The notes: generated by a model not told the origin, from the sequence alone. A stretch of DNA of 64,000 nucleotides from Acidicapsa acidisoli (GCF_025685625.1 NZ_JAGSYI010000007.1:1-64000); one strand, 5' to 3'; positions 45,549-55,558 are shown, counted from the stretch's first letter. Numbers and translations are program-made.

Positions 45549-46445
45549 TCACCGCTTCTGTCCCGCCCCGATCGAGTCGAGATCAGCCAGGATTTCCGCC
45601 GGAATCCGCAGCGAAGCAGCCTTGAGATTCTCGCGAAGGTGTTCGAGAGAAGACGTGCCCGGAATTAGCAGCATATTCTGCGAACGCTGCAGCAGCCACG
45701 CCAGCGCAACCTGCATCGGAGTAGCCCCCAGAGATGCTGCCGCCGCATCCAGAATCGAAGACTGCAACGGAGTGAACCCTCCCAGCGGGAAGAACGGCAC
45801 ATACGCAATGCCCTGTTTCGCGAGGTCGGTGACGAATCCGTCATCACTCCGGTGCGCCACGTTGTACAGATTCTGAATGCAAACGATCTCGGCGATAGCC
45901 AGAGCCTCCGCCAACTGCGTCGGGCTCACGTTGCTCAAGCCCAGATGACGAATCAACCCCTGCTGCTTGAGCTCCGCGAGCGCCGTCATCGGCTCCTCAA
46001 TCGACCCCTCCTCAGGCCCCATGATCCCACCCACCCGAAGATTGACCACATCGAGCTTGTCGAGGGCAAGATTGCGCAGGTTGTCATGCACCGCATCGAT
46101 CACTTCCTGGCGCGATCGCGCATGAGGCCACGACTTATCCGCAGCGCGCTTCGCGCCAACCTTGGTGACGATCACCAAACCATCGCGATAGGGATGAAGC
46201 GCCTCCTTGATGATCTGATTGGTCACATGCGGACCATAAAAGTCGCTGGTGTCAATGTGATTTACGCCAGCCTCAACCGCTTCCCGCAGCACAGCAACCG
46301 CCAGATCCCTGTCACGCGGCGGCCCAAACACATGCGGACCGGCCAACTGCATCGCACCATAGCCCATGCGGTTCACAGTCATCTCGGTACCGGGAAATGT
46401 GAAGCTGCCGCCCAAATTCATGCTTCCATCCATCTGTTTCGTCAC
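45549..46445 (-). CDS. Aldo/keto reductase family oxidoreductase
   Basis: About 298 residues. I start at the GTG at 46445, because GAGGAG lies 7-8 bases upstream. MGYGAMQLAGP, the catalytic Asp and Tyr in NHIDTSDFYGPH, Lys in VIVTKVGAKR, and the C-terminal MLLIPGTSSLEHLREN (NADPH-binding Ser) are seen. In the fourth position of the tetrad, usually His, the segment reads LDVVNLRVGG. I recall this variant in a common bacterial subgroup. Divergent from a TetR regulator, which probably controls it. Confidence 0.86.
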   Translation of the reverse strand: MTKQMDGSMNLGGSFTFPGTEMTVNRMGYGAMQLAGPHVFGPPRDRDLAVAVLREAVEAGVNHIDTSDFYGPHVTNQIIKEALHPYRDGLVIVTKVGAKRAADKSWPHARSRQEVIDAVHDNLRNLALDKLDVVNLRVGGIMGPEEGSIEEPMTALAELKQQGLIRHLGLSNVSPTQLAEALAIAEIVCIQNLYNVAHRSDDGFVTDLAKQGIAYVPFFPLGGFTPLQSSILDAAAASLGATPMQVALAWLLQRSQNMLLIPGTSSLEHLRENLKAASLRIPAEILADLDSIGAGQKR

Positions 46446-46479
46446 TCTATCTCTCCTCGTGTGTGTGCATTTCTGTTGA

Positions 46480-46493
46480 AGTTTATGCAAACT
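46480..46493. promoter_or_regulatory. Candidate TetR operator in the AKR/tetR gap
   Basis: AGTTT-ATGC-AAACT is a perfect 5-bp-arm palindrome in the 88-bp divergent gap between the aldo/keto reductase and the TetR gene. A second near palindrome TGAAG-AAAG-CTTCA lies at 46504-46517. Either could be the operator. Confidence 0.4.
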
Positions 46494-46533
46494 GGTGATT
46501 CGATGAAGAAAGCTTCAGTTTAGGAGTTCGCAT

Positions 46534-47181
46534 TTGCCGCCATGTTCCCAAGTGTTGTTAGAGCCACGTAAATCGCCAGTTCAAGCCCGTTCCGCAGCCA
46601 GCGTGGACGCAATTCTCGAAGCCACTATTCAGGTTTTGCTCCATATCGGCAAGGAACGCCTCACCACAACCAGAGTAGCCGCACGAGCCGGTGTATCCGT
46701 AGGAACCCTGTACCAATACTTCCCGAACAAGAGCGCGCTCTTGCAGGCCGCGTTGAAGCGTCACCTCACAGAAGTCACAGAAGCCGTCGAACGCGTCTGC
46801 ATGGAACAGGAAGGCAAAACCCTCCGTGAAATGGCGACTGAACTCATCACGGCTTTTCTTGAGGCCAAAATGAGAGCCCCAAAGACCAGCGTCGCTCTCT
46901 ACTACGCCAGTTCCGACGTGGACGGAGCGAAAATCGTGCAGCAGATGAGAATCCGCTCCGATAAGGCCATCGTCCGGATGCTGGCGAGCGCCTCCGATCC
47001 GCTCACAACCGATCCGCATCTGGTCTGCTTCATGCTTCAGGGAGTGATGGTCGGCGTCAGCCGCCGGATGCTAGAGTCAGCAGCTCCCGAAAAGCAACTC
47101 AACGCCCTGCGTCAGGAGATGATCTCGATGGCATGCGCCTATCTGGACACCTGTTCCGCCCGTGTCCCACCGGATAAATAG
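46534..47181 (+). CDS. TetR/AcrR-family transcriptional regulator
   Basis: 215 residues starting from a TTG with TAGGAG 7 bases upstream. N-terminal HTH: VDAILEATIQVLLHIGKERL, TTTRVAARAGVSVGTLYQYFPNKSALLQAAL. The C-terminal ligand domain is all-helical (LREMATELITAFLEAKM and following), as in TetR_C groups. It probably represses the divergent aldo/keto reductase and itself. The pdxH gene follows after 16 bases and may be co-transcribed. Confidence 0.9.
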   Translation: MPPCSQVLLEPRKSPVQARSAASVDAILEATIQVLLHIGKERLTTTRVAARAGVSVGTLYQYFPNKSALLQAALKRHLTEVTEAVERVCMEQEGKTLREMATELITAFLEAKMRAPKTSVALYYASSDVDGAKIVQQMRIRSDKAIVRMLASASDPLTTDPHLVCFMLQGVMVGVSRRMLESAAPEKQLNALRQEMISMACAYLDTCSARVPPDK

Positions 47182-47197
47182 CGGATAAACTCTGACC

Positions 47198-47794
47198 ATG
47201 AGTTCTTCGCACGAGATCGAGTCCAACAATCCGCTGGAGTTGTTCGACACCTATTTGCAACAAGCCCAGCAAACCGAGCCCAACGACGCCAACGCGGCCG
47301 CCCTGGCCACTGTCGCCGCCGACGGTGCGCCCAGCGTCCGCATGGTGCTGGCAAAGCAGGTACGCGAACACCGCTTTTGCTTCTTCACCAACGCAGAGAG
47401 CCGTAAAGGACTCGAACTCGCAGAGAATCCCAGAGCCGCACTCTGCTTTCACTGGAAATCGCTACGCCTTCAGGTCCGCGTGGAAGGATCGGTGTCGGAA
47501 CTCGATGCGCAGGACGTCGACACCTACTTCCACAGCCGCGCCAGGGCCAGTCAGATCGGCGCGGCAGTCTCCAATCAGAGCCGCGTTCTAACCAGCCGGG
47601 AAGAGCTCGAAGAACGCGTGCGAAAATTCACCGAAGCACATCCCGGCGAGATTCCAAGACCAGCCTACTGGCGAGGTTATTGCCTGCATCCGCAGCGAAT
47701 CGAGTTCTGGTTTAACGGCCCAGACAGACTCCACGACCGCTTCCTTTTCACCCGGCAAGCGGACGGCTGGCAAAAAGCCCGCCTCTACCCCTGA
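47198..47794 (+). CDS. pdxH: Pyridoxamine 5'-phosphate oxidase
   Basis: 198 residues (E. coli 218). NAAALATVAADGAPSVRMVL, FCFFTNAESRKGLELAENP, the FMN-contacting RLQVRVEGSVS, YFHSRARASQIGAAVSNQS and the C-terminal RIEFWFNGPDRLHDRFLFTR with W-x-K ending ARLYP are canonical. It makes pyridoxal 5'-phosphate, the cofactor needed by the glutamate decarboxylase encoded 1 kb further on. It follows the TetR gene after 16 bases. Confidence 0.95.
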   Translation: MSSSHEIESNNPLELFDTYLQQAQQTEPNDANAAALATVAADGAPSVRMVLAKQVREHRFCFFTNAESRKGLELAENPRAALCFHWKSLRLQVRVEGSVSELDAQDVDTYFHSRARASQIGAAVSNQSRVLTSREELEERVRKFTEAHPGEIPRPAYWRGYCLHPQRIEFWFNGPDRLHDRFLFTRQADGWQKARLYP

Positions 47795-47869
47795 ACGGCT
47801 CCTGAAATCCACCGGAGAATTGGCGCAACGCAAGGCTCCGGAGTTAGTCTTTCCAGAGGAGGAAAACGC

Positions 47870-48610
47870 ATGGACTATCTCGCTCATAAACCGATAGCTT
47901 TCGTCGTCCTCCTCGTTGTCGCCATCGCACCCGGTAGAGTGCTGGCAGCCCCCGCCGAAGACACCCCAGATGAGCCCTCGGCTCTCGTTGTAACCAGCGA
48001 CTTCAACCGCGACGGCATCACAGATATCGCTCGGACATCCGCACCCAACGGTGACTCAGCTCCGAGCATACTCACCGTGATGCTTGGCCAGCCCGATGGC
48101 ACCTTCCGGGCCGCCGCTACAACTCCCGTTATCGGCCTCGATCCCAAATCCATCGCCGTAGGCGACTTCAACCGCGACGGGAATCCAGACCTAATCGTGG
48201 GCGACGCCGACGGATCACTGATCATTCTCCTCGGCGATGGCAAAGGCAACCTCACTCCAACTCCCAACGGAATTCGCCTCGCCTCGGTAGCATCCATCGC
48301 AGTCGGAGATTTCAACCACGACGGCATCCTCGACATGGTGGTCTCAGACCCTCACTCGAACACCGCAACAATTCTGCTCGGATCAGGCGACGGCTCATTC
48401 CATCCTGCGTGGTCCTTCAAGTTGCCAATGCAGGGAAACGTCTACCATCTCGCCGTAGCCGATTTCAATGGCGACGGCATCCCCGATATCGTAGTGACGA
48501 ACGAAGACCAGGACTCATTCGAAGTGCTGCTCGGTAACGGCAACGGCACCTTTACGAGCAATCCAGCCCTGAGTCATCTCATCGATCCCAATGCTCACTG
48601 CGCTACCTGA
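47870..48610 (+). CDS. Secreted FG-GAP/VCBS repeat protein
   Basis: 246 residues. Signal peptide [28 protein letters not shown], preceded by GAGGAGG. The mature part holds about four FG-GAP/VCBS units, each with a DxNxDGxxD-type calcium site: [52 protein letters not shown]. Blades are followed by [14 protein letters not shown] and GNGNGTF. With four units it is too short for a full seven-blade integrin-like propeller, so it may be truncated or oligomeric. Function unknown. Confidence 0.83.
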   Translation: MDYLAHKPIAFVVLLVVAIAPGRVLAAPAEDTPDEPSALVVTSDFNRDGITDIARTSAPNGDSAPSILTVMLGQPDGTFRAAATTPVIGLDPKSIAVGDFNRDGNPDLIVGDADGSLIILLGDGKGNLTPTPNGIRLASVASIAVGDFNHDGILDMVVSDPHSNTATILLGSGDGSFHPAWSFKLPMQGNVYHLAVADFNGDGIPDIVVTNEDQDSFEVLLGNGNGTFTSNPALSHLIDPNAHCAT

Positions 48611-48765
48611 CGATTAAAGCTCCAGCGCAATATCCAGCCCGCCGATTCAAGCTTCCCGCCCGACGCTTCCCGCCGATTCACCATTTATTCTTCCCGCGCC
48701 TCAAAATCCCCGACTACACTTTGACTCTCAGATTCACCATCCGCGAAAACCGGGAGAAGACCGCC

Positions 48766-50163
48766 ATGGGACTGCACAACACCGAAGAACTCACCGCCGC
48801 TCCCACCCACGAAGTCGAACACAGCGCCCACGACGCCTCCGCCGAAACCTACGTCTTCCCCGAATTACGCCAAAACCCGCAATCCGTCTACGAGTGCATC
48901 CACAACCAGCTCATCCTTGACGGCAACTCCCAGCAGAACCTCGCCACCTTCTGCACCACATGGATCGAGCCCGAAGTCCAGCAACTCATGGACGAGTCGG
49001 CCGACAAGAACATGATCGACAAAGACGAGTACCCGCAGACCGCAGCCATCGAAGAGCGCTGCGTCCACATGCTCGCCGATCTCTGGAACTCCCCGGAAGC
49101 CGCGACCACCATCGGCTGCTCCACCACAGGCTCCAGCGAAGCAGCCATGCTCGGCGGCCTCGCCCTCAAGTGGAACTGGCGCAAACGCCAGCGTGCCGCG
49201 GGCAGATCCACCGAAACGCCCAACCTCATCATGGGCCCCGTCCAGGTCTGCTGGCACAAGTTCTGCCGCTACTTCGACGTCGAAATCCGCGAAGTCCCCA
49301 TGGAAGGCGACCGCCTCCTGCTTACCCCTGAAGAAGTCCTCAAGCGCTGCGACGAAAACACCATCGGCGTCATCGTCACCCTCGGCGTCACCTTCACGCT
49401 GCAATACGAGCCTGTAAAAGCTATCAGTGACGCCCTGGACGAGCTGGAAGCGCGCACCGGCCTGCACATCCCCGTCCACGTCGACGGAGCCAGCGGCGCA
49501 TTCCTCGCCCCATTCCTCCAACCCGACCTGCTCTGGGACTTCCGCCTGCCCCGAGTCAAATCCATCAACGCCTCAGGCCACAAATTCGGACTCGCCCCGC
49601 TCGGCGTAGGCTGGGCACTCTGGCGCGAGAAACACGACCTGCCCGAAGAGCTGATCTTCGACGTCAACTACCTCGGCGGCAACATGCCCACCTTCGCGCT
49701 CAACTTCTCCCGCCCCGGCGGCGAAATCATCTGCCAGTACTACAATTTCCTCCGCCTCGGCAAAGAAGGCTATCGCGAAATCCAAACCGAATGCGCAGCC
49801 CTCGGGCGCTATCTCGCCGAAAAAATCGCCGCCCTCGGCCCATTCAAAATCATTTACGACGGCATCGGCGGCATCCCCGGCCTCTGCTGGGAACTCAAAG
49901 ACCCAGCCAACGCCACCTTCACCCTCTACGACTACGCCGACCGCCTCCGCGAACGAGGCTGGCTCGTCCCCGCCTACTCCATGCCGCCAAACCGCGAAGA
50001 CCTCGTCATCCAGCGCATCCTCATCCGCCACGGCTTCACTCGCGGGATGGCCAACGCGCTCCTCGAAGAAATGCAAGCCGCACTCGACCACTTCGCCGAG
50101 AACCCCGTAGACCTGACTCTCGTTGGCGCAGAATCCAGCGGACACGACCACTCCGGCCGATAA
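48766..50163 (+). CDS. gadB: Glutamate decarboxylase
   Basis: 465 residues, the length of E. coli GadB (466). I start at the ATG at 48766 (GGGAG 9-10 bases upstream). [37 protein letters not shown] and the PLP lysine in [17 protein letters not shown] are the family hallmarks. It turns glutamate into GABA while consuming a proton. No gadC-type antiporter is next to it. The C-terminal [13 protein letters not shown] differs from the E. coli tail that closes the active site at neutral pH. Confidence 0.94.
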   Translation: MGLHNTEELTAAPTHEVEHSAHDASAETYVFPELRQNPQSVYECIHNQLILDGNSQQNLATFCTTWIEPEVQQLMDESADKNMIDKDEYPQTAAIEERCVHMLADLWNSPEAATTIGCSTTGSSEAAMLGGLALKWNWRKRQRAAGRSTETPNLIMGPVQVCWHKFCRYFDVEIREVPMEGDRLLLTPEEVLKRCDENTIGVIVTLGVTFTLQYEPVKAISDALDELEARTGLHIPVHVDGASGAFLAPFLQPDLLWDFRLPRVKSINASGHKFGLAPLGVGWALWREKHDLPEELIFDVNYLGGNMPTFALNFSRPGGEIICQYYNFLRLGKEGYREIQTECAALGRYLAEKIAALGPFKIIYDGIGGIPGLCWELKDPANATFTLYDYADRLRERGWLVPAYSMPPNREDLVIQRILIRHGFTRGMANALLEEMQAALDHFAENPVDLTLVGAESSGHDHSGR

Positions 50164-50221
50164 GCCATCGCACTAAAGAATTCCTTGACCTTTGTGGGCA
50201 GATAAGTCAATCTTTCTGCCC

Positions 50222-53116
50222 ATGACAAAACTCTCCCTGCAAGCTCCCCTGTACCTTTTGCTGGCCCTCGCTGCCCTGCTCCCATCTCTCGCCCATGCGC
50301 AACCCACCCAGAAACCCACCCAGACCGCGCCTGCCGCCAAACCTAACCCGCAGCAGCAAGAAGTCGACTCTCTCGCGGCCTGCGTCAAAGCTGTCCTCGG
50401 CGGCATCCGGCCCATCGCCAACACGCGTGACGTCCGCTTCGAGGGCAAAGTCTCTGAAGCCAACGCCCTTTGCCGCGGTGGCCAGCAATCTCTCCAATTC
50501 CGCCTCACCCCCTGGGTCGACTGGCAAACCTATTGGGGCACTGGAGACATGTCTTCTCTGCCCAACATCCTCCTCAAAAACGGCCCTGCCTTTCGAGGCG
50601 TCACCGGCGCCCTCACCGATCTCGAATTCCAGCGTATCGAACTCATCAAATTCAACCTCTTCGATAACGCCGGCACCTTCCAGGAATACATCTCCGGCCG
50701 CAATGGCACCGGTGGCCCCGCGCTCAAAGTCTGGCCCGAGATGCGCCTGCCCAAAACCGACCCCAACTACGCGGCCGTCGGCGGCGACGGAACGCAGGTT
50801 TGTAAAGGCGACCTCGTACGCGGCCGCACCCTCACCGGCATCTGCAACGACGTCAAAAACCCGCTCATGGGCTCCAACGGAACGCCCTTCGCTCACAACG
50901 TCGAGTTTGAAACAGCCTTCCCCGACCGCGGCGCTAACGAATACACCCGCAACCGCCATGGCGGCCGCCTCAGCCTGCTCGAACCCGACCCGCAGGTTAT
51001 CAGCCGCGTCCTCTTGACGCGCCAGCAGTCCACGCCGGACACCTGCAACGCAGGCTTCGGCCTTCCCAATAACTCTCCCAACGCCAACTGCGACTATCAG
51101 AAGGCCACCTTCTTCAACGTCCTCGCCGCCTACTGGATCCAGTTCATGACCCACGACTGGTTTTCGCACATGGAAGACGGTCACAACGGCCCGCAATACT
51201 TCGACGTCGGCTGCAAGACCAAGCTCGTCAACAACGTCGAAGTCCCGCTAACCCCCGAAGATATCCAGCAGTTAGGCTGCCGTCCCGGCGACCAGGTCGA
51301 CAAAACCCTCGTCGATCAGGACACCGCGCCAAACACCTTCAAAGTAGGCGACAAAACCTACATGACCCGCGCCGCCGAAACCTTCACCAACACCAACACT
51401 GCCTGGTGGGACAGTTCCCAGATCTACGGCTTCGACGACGAATCCCTCAAGCGCGTCAAGCGCGATCCCGCCGACCCCGCAAAGCTCCTGCTCGTGCCGC
51501 TCCCCGGCGGCGATCTTTCAGCATCCGGCTATCTTCCCGTCCTCGGCCCAGACGACCCACAGCAACCCCAATGGGCTGGCCAGGAATCCGTGGCCTTCCC
51601 AGATAACTGGACCATCGGACTTAGCTTCCTGCATAACTTGTTCGTCCGCGAACATAACTCCTTCGTAACCGAATTCCGCAATCAGGCGAAACTAGCTCCG
51701 AACAAAGACTGCGGCCTCCGCGATCCATCCAATCCCAAGCGAGTTATCCGCTACAAAGACATAACTCCCGACGAATTATTCACCGCCGCACGCCTCGTAG
51801 TCGCCGCCGAAGTCGCAAAGATCCACACCATCGAGTGGACCCCGCAGCTTCTCTACAACGAGCCGCTCTATAAAGGCATGAACGGCAACTGGAACGGCCT
51901 GCTCGGCACCGGCGACCCCGACGTCTCCAAAGCCCTCTCCGACATCGTCACCAAAGACTTCGGCAAATCCAAAGACGTTGCCAAGGCAACCCAGTGGTAC
52001 TCCGTATTTGCCTCCGGCCCTGGAATTTTCGGCCTCGGCAGCAAGGCCCAGCACTACGACATCACCAAGGCCGACAGCATCAACGGTGGAGTCAACCACT
52101 TCGGCTCGCCTTTCAACTTCCCCGAAGAATTCACCTCCGTCTACCGTCTGCACCCGCTCATCCCCGACCTCATCGAGTACCGCGACCTGAGCAAAGACCC
52201 CAACCAGATCATCGAAAAAGTTCCCGTCATCAGCACCTTCGAGGGCAAAGCCACCGACGCCATGCACCTGGGCGGCATGGCCAACTGGGGCCTCAGCCTT
52301 GGCCGTCAGCGCCTCGGCGCGCTCGTCCTGCACAACCATCCCCAGTTCATGCAAAACATCACACTACCACGCCTAGACACCCCCACCAAACAGATCGATC
52401 TCGCCGCACTCGACATCATTCGCGACCGCGAACACGGCGTCCCGCGCTTCAACGAATTCCGCCGTCAGTACGGCCTCCGTCAGCTCACCAGCTACGACGA
52501 CTTCATGGACCCCGACGTCCGCGCGCTGCCCGCCGATGACCCCACGCGTAAGCCGCAACAACAAGCCGTCGATGAACTACGCCAACTTTACGGAACCCAC
52601 ACCTGCGATGCCTCCAAGGTCATCACCGACGCCCAGCTCAACGAAGACGGAACCCCCATCAACGACTGCCTCGGCCATCCCAACGGCTCCGTCATCGACA
52701 ACATCGAAGACGTCGACACCGTAGTCGGCTACCTCGCCGAATTCCGTCGCCCCCACGGCTTCGCCATCTCCGAAACCCAGTTCGTCGTCTTCATCCTCAA
52801 CGCCTCGCGCCGCCTCTTCAGCGACCGCTTCTTCACCTCCAGCTTCCGCCCCGAGTTCTACACGCAGCTAGGCGTCGACTGGGTCACCAACAACGGCCCC
52901 GGCCCCGCGCAAATCGAAAAAGGCGAACCCAACGGCCACACGCAGCCAGTCTCGCCCTTGAAGCGCATCCTGACCCGCAACATCCCCGAGTTAAAAGCTG
53001 AGTTAGACCCCGTAGTCAACGCTTTCGACCCCTGGGCCCGCGACCGCGGCGAGTATTACTCATTGGCATGGAAACCAAGACCCGGCGCAGAATCCGACCC
53101 AGCCTTCAAACAATAG
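50222..53116 (+). CDS. Large secreted animal-type haem peroxidase
   Basis: 964 residues. Signal peptide LYLLLALAALLPSLAHAQP from the ATG at 50222. The catalytic module resembles An_peroxidase: distal His in WIQFMTHDWFSHMEDG, WDSSQIYGFDDESLKR, LSFLHNLFVREHN, the proximal-His region NHFGSPFNFPEEFTSVYRLHPLIPDL, and LAALDIIRDREHGVPRFNEFRRQYGL. It should oxidise halides, phenols or lipids outside the cytoplasm. Bacterial members of this family are scarce compared with animal ones. A DPKxxH-like C-terminal end is lacking. Downstream lies a short TCATCCTGAGC-type repeat. Confidence 0.88.
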   Translation: MTKLSLQAPLYLLLALAALLPSLAHAQPTQKPTQTAPAAKPNPQQQEVDSLAACVKAVLGGIRPIANTRDVRFEGKVSEANALCRGGQQSLQFRLTPWVDWQTYWGTGDMSSLPNILLKNGPAFRGVTGALTDLEFQRIELIKFNLFDNAGTFQEYISGRNGTGGPALKVWPEMRLPKTDPNYAAVGGDGTQVCKGDLVRGRTLTGICNDVKNPLMGSNGTPFAHNVEFETAFPDRGANEYTRNRHGGRLSLLEPDPQVISRVLLTRQQSTPDTCNAGFGLPNNSPNANCDYQKATFFNVLAAYWIQFMTHDWFSHMEDGHNGPQYFDVGCKTKLVNNVEVPLTPEDIQQLGCRPGDQVDKTLVDQDTAPNTFKVGDKTYMTRAAETFTNTNTAWWDSSQIYGFDDESLKRVKRDPADPAKLLLVPLPGGDLSASGYLPVLGPDDPQQPQWAGQESVAFPDNWTIGLSFLHNLFVREHNSFVTEFRNQAKLAPNKDCGLRDPSNPKRVIRYKDITPDELFTAARLVVAAEVAKIHTIEWTPQLLYNEPLYKGMNGNWNGLLGTGDPDVSKALSDIVTKDFGKSKDVAKATQWYSVFASGPGIFGLGSKAQHYDITKADSINGGVNHFGSPFNFPEEFTSVYRLHPLIPDLIEYRDLSKDPNQIIEKVPVISTFEGKATDAMHLGGMANWGLSLGRQRLGALVLHNHPQFMQNITLPRLDTPTKQIDLAALDIIRDREHGVPRFNEFRRQYGLRQLTSYDDFMDPDVRALPADDPTRKPQQQAVDELRQLYGTHTCDASKVITDAQLNEDGTPINDCLGHPNGSVIDNIEDVDTVVGYLAEFRRPHGFAISETQFVVFILNASRRLFSDRFFTSSFRPEFYTQLGVDWVTNNGPGPAQIEKGEPNGHTQPVSPLKRILTRNIPELKAELDPVVNAFDPWARDRGEYYSLAWKPRPGAESDPAFKQ

Positions 53117-53137
53117 CTGATCGGCCTAACTGAACTG

Positions 53138-53160
53138 TCATCCTGAGCAAAGCGAAGGAT
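53138..53160. repeat. TCATCCTGAGC...AAGGAT dispersed-type palindromic repeat
   Basis: A 23-bp near-palindrome ending in ATCCT...AAGGAT. From memory this word (TCATCCTGAGCGAAGCGAAGGA) is a common intergenic repeat in acidobacteria and some other phyla. It sits between convergent genes. Confidence 0.6.
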
Positions 53161-53201
53161 TTGTTTTTATCTCAATTACCATCCTCGCTCAACCCGACAG
53201 A

Positions 53202-55316
53202 TCAACTCCGCAATGGCGTGGCCGATTGCAGCAATTCGGCAAATCGCTCGGCAGGCACGGGGCGGCTGAACAGGTACCCCTGCCCCATCGCGCACTCATG
53301 CTCCTGAAGGTATCGATTCTGCGCCTGTGTCTCGATACCCTCTGCCACAATAAGAAAGTTGAGACTTTTCCCAATCGCTATAATGGCGCCAACGATAGGC
53401 GAGTCTCCTGTGACATCCTCGATCTGCCGTACGAAAGACCGGTCGATCTTCAGTACATCAAAAGGAAACAGGCGGAGATAGCTCAGGCTGGAATATCCCG
53501 TGCCGAAATCGTCCAAGGCAAGCCGTATCCCCATGGCTTTCAGTTCCTGAAGCACGGCGGCCGCTGTCCCGGCATTCTTCATCAGCACTCTTTCCGTAAC
53601 TTCAAACTCAATATGGTTTGCCACCACTCCGGTTTTCGCAAGAATTGCCTGAACCTCTCGAATGAAATCCTTATCCCGGAATTCGATCACCGATACATTG
53701 ACGGAAATTGTCAGAGACGGCAGTCCTGCTTGCTGCCACGCACCCATCTGACGGCACGCCTCGCCAAGCACCCAACGCCCGATCGGAACAATCAGGCCGC
53801 ATTCCTCGGCAATCGGCACGAATTCGGAGGGATAAATCAGTCCTCGATCCGGATGTTGCCACCGCACCAGCGCTTCCGCTGCAATGATCTCGCCGCTATC
53901 AAGCTTGACCTTGGGCTGGTATTCCAGCAGAAACTCATTCCGCTGCAGAGCCTGGCGCAAACCACTCTCGATGCGCTGCCGCTCCACCACCTTCAGATTC
54001 ATCTCTGGTCTAAAGAACTGGAATTTATTGCGCCCCTCTTCCTTCGCGTGGTACATCGCCAGGTCAGCGTGTTGGACCAGCAATTCAGCATCTTCTCCGT
54101 CACCCGGAAATACACTGATGCCAATGCTGCCGCTGCTGTGCAGTTCATAACCTCCGACGGAATGAGCCGAGTTCAGGCATAACAGCAGTTTCTCCGCACT
54201 CTTGGCCGCGTCTTCCAAATGCGCAATCTCCGAAAGCAGAATCACAAACTCGTCCCCGCCCTGGCGACTGACCGTGTCGGAATGACGTACCGAAGCCACC
54301 AATCGCTTCGCGACCGACTGCAGAAGCCCGTCTCCAATTGCGTGACCAAGAGAGTCGTTGATGTATTTGAAGTGATCCAGATCCAGAAACATCACCGCCA
54401 GCGACCGATTCTCTCGCCGAGCCAAAGCGATAGCCTGAGTGATGCGGTCGCTGATCATCATCCGGTTGGGAAGCTCGGTCAGCACATCGTGCTGCGCCCG
54501 GTATGCAATTTGTCGCGACACGTCGCGAGATTCGCTTACATCTCGAAACACCAACACAGCCCCCAGGATGCGGCCCGACCGGTCGTGTATCGGCGCCGTC
54601 GAGTCCTCGATTGCGAGTTCGGTCCCATCCCGCCGCACCAGCACGCAGTTCTCCGTCAACCCCCAGGTCCGGTCTTGCTGAAGCGCTATCGCCGTTGGGT
54701 CCCGAGCAATATTCCCCGTAGCGCCGTCAATGATATGCAGGATGTCGGCAAGCGGTCTTCCCATGGCTTCCTGGCGGTTCCACCCCGTCATGGCCTCTGC
54801 GACAACATTCAGGTAAGTCACACACCCGGACAGGTCCGTCGAGAGCACCGCGTCGCCAATCGAGTTCAGCGTGACCACCGCCCGCTCTCTCTCCAGAAAC
54901 AGAGCGTCTTCGATAGCCTTGCGTTCAATGGAGTTACGTAACGCCCGGGGCAAAGTGTAATTGTCAAGGTGACTGACCAGAAGGTAATCCTGCGCACCAT
55001 GCTCCAGTGCTTCCACTGCGAGCGCTTCGTTGGCCTTCTCTGCGAGTATGAGGATGGGAATGTCGGACGCAGCGAAGAATAGCTTCGAGAAACCCTCCAT
55101 CCCCTGACTATCGGGCAGCGATAACTCGAGCAAGACAGCCCCAACTCCTTTCTTACCAAGTCGCTCCAGTCCTTCGGTAAGCCGCCGCACCCACTCCACT
55201 TGGAAGCCTATCCCCTTTTGCACAGTAAGTGACTCGCGCACCAGTTGCGCAATCGCCGGGTTATCGCTAATTAGAAGCACAGTAGCCGGTGCTTCCTTGT
55301 TCGTTGATACCATCAT
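53202..55316 (-). CDS. REC-PAS-GGDEF-EAL cyclic-di-GMP signalling protein
   Basis: About 704 residues. N-terminal receiver-like domain (VLLISDNPAIAQLV; VLLELSLPDSQG with Glu-Leu where the Asp is usually found), PAS (VTLNSIGDAVLSTDLSGCV), GGDEF with intact RQGGDEFVILL, and EAL with intact EALVRW, VTERVLM and DDFGTGYSS. Both cyclase and phosphodiesterase sites look active. No membrane helix. Start at 55316 or 55313, with AAGGAG immediately before. The receiver acidic position should be checked, because it reads LLELSLPD. Confidence 0.9.
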   Translation of the reverse strand: MMVSTNKEAPATVLLISDNPAIAQLVRESLTVQKGIGFQVEWVRRLTEGLERLGKKGVGAVLLELSLPDSQGMEGFSKLFFAASDIPILILAEKANEALAVEALEHGAQDYLLVSHLDNYTLPRALRNSIERKAIEDALFLERERAVVTLNSIGDAVLSTDLSGCVTYLNVVAEAMTGWNRQEAMGRPLADILHIIDGATGNIARDPTAIALQQDRTWGLTENCVLVRRDGTELAIEDSTAPIHDRSGRILGAVLVFRDVSESRDVSRQIAYRAQHDVLTELPNRMMISDRITQAIALARRENRSLAVMFLDLDHFKYINDSLGHAIGDGLLQSVAKRLVASVRHSDTVSRQGGDEFVILLSEIAHLEDAAKSAEKLLLCLNSAHSVGGYELHSSGSIGISVFPGDGEDAELLVQHADLAMYHAKEEGRNKFQFFRPEMNLKVVERQRIESGLRQALQRNEFLLEYQPKVKLDSGEIIAAEALVRWQHPDRGLIYPSEFVPIAEECGLIVPIGRWVLGEACRQMGAWQQAGLPSLTISVNVSVIEFRDKDFIREVQAILAKTGVVANHIEFEVTERVLMKNAGTAAAVLQELKAMGIRLALDDFGTGYSSLSYLRLFPFDVLKIDRSFVRQIEDVTGDSPIVGAIIAIGKSLNFLIVAEGIETQAQNRYLQEHECAMGQGYLFSRPVPAERFAELLQSATPLRS

Positions 55317-55389
55317 CTCCTTCAGGAGAGCGCACGACCCTGAATGAAATATGTACACTTCTGCACATCCCATGAGTTACTAACCTGCC

Positions 55390-55455
55390 GGGTGCCCCCT
55401 CCTTGACGCGCACTTTGCGGCAAGGGCGGGATACCACAGAAGTCAGCTCTGTTCT
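55390..55455. repeat. Dispersed repeat copy 1 (GGGTGCC...)
   Basis: Begins GGGTGCCCCCTCCTTGACG, then CAAGGGCGGGATACCACAGAAG. It shares most of its length with the copy at 57547 but has 13 extra bases between the two arms, which can pair (CCTCCTTG and CAAGGGCGGG). It lies upstream of the GGDEF/EAL gene. Confidence 0.65.
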
Positions 55456-55503
55456 TACTGTTGCGTTCTTGCTGTTACCCGGCAACAATTCTGACGCCGA
55501 GTT

Positions 55504-55536
55504 CAAAAAAAAGGCTGCGGAATCCCTTCCGCAGCC
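55504..55536 (-). terminator. Rho-independent terminator of the small Cys/His protein gene
   Basis: Perfect 10-bp stem GGCTGCGGAA/TTCCGCAGCC with a 4-nt loop. Eight A lie on the plus strand 5' side, so the minus strand reads stem then TTTTTTTT. It begins 23 bases beyond the stop of the gene at 55559. Confidence 0.9.
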
Positions 55537-55558
55537 GCTCGATCACGCTCGATCCGTT

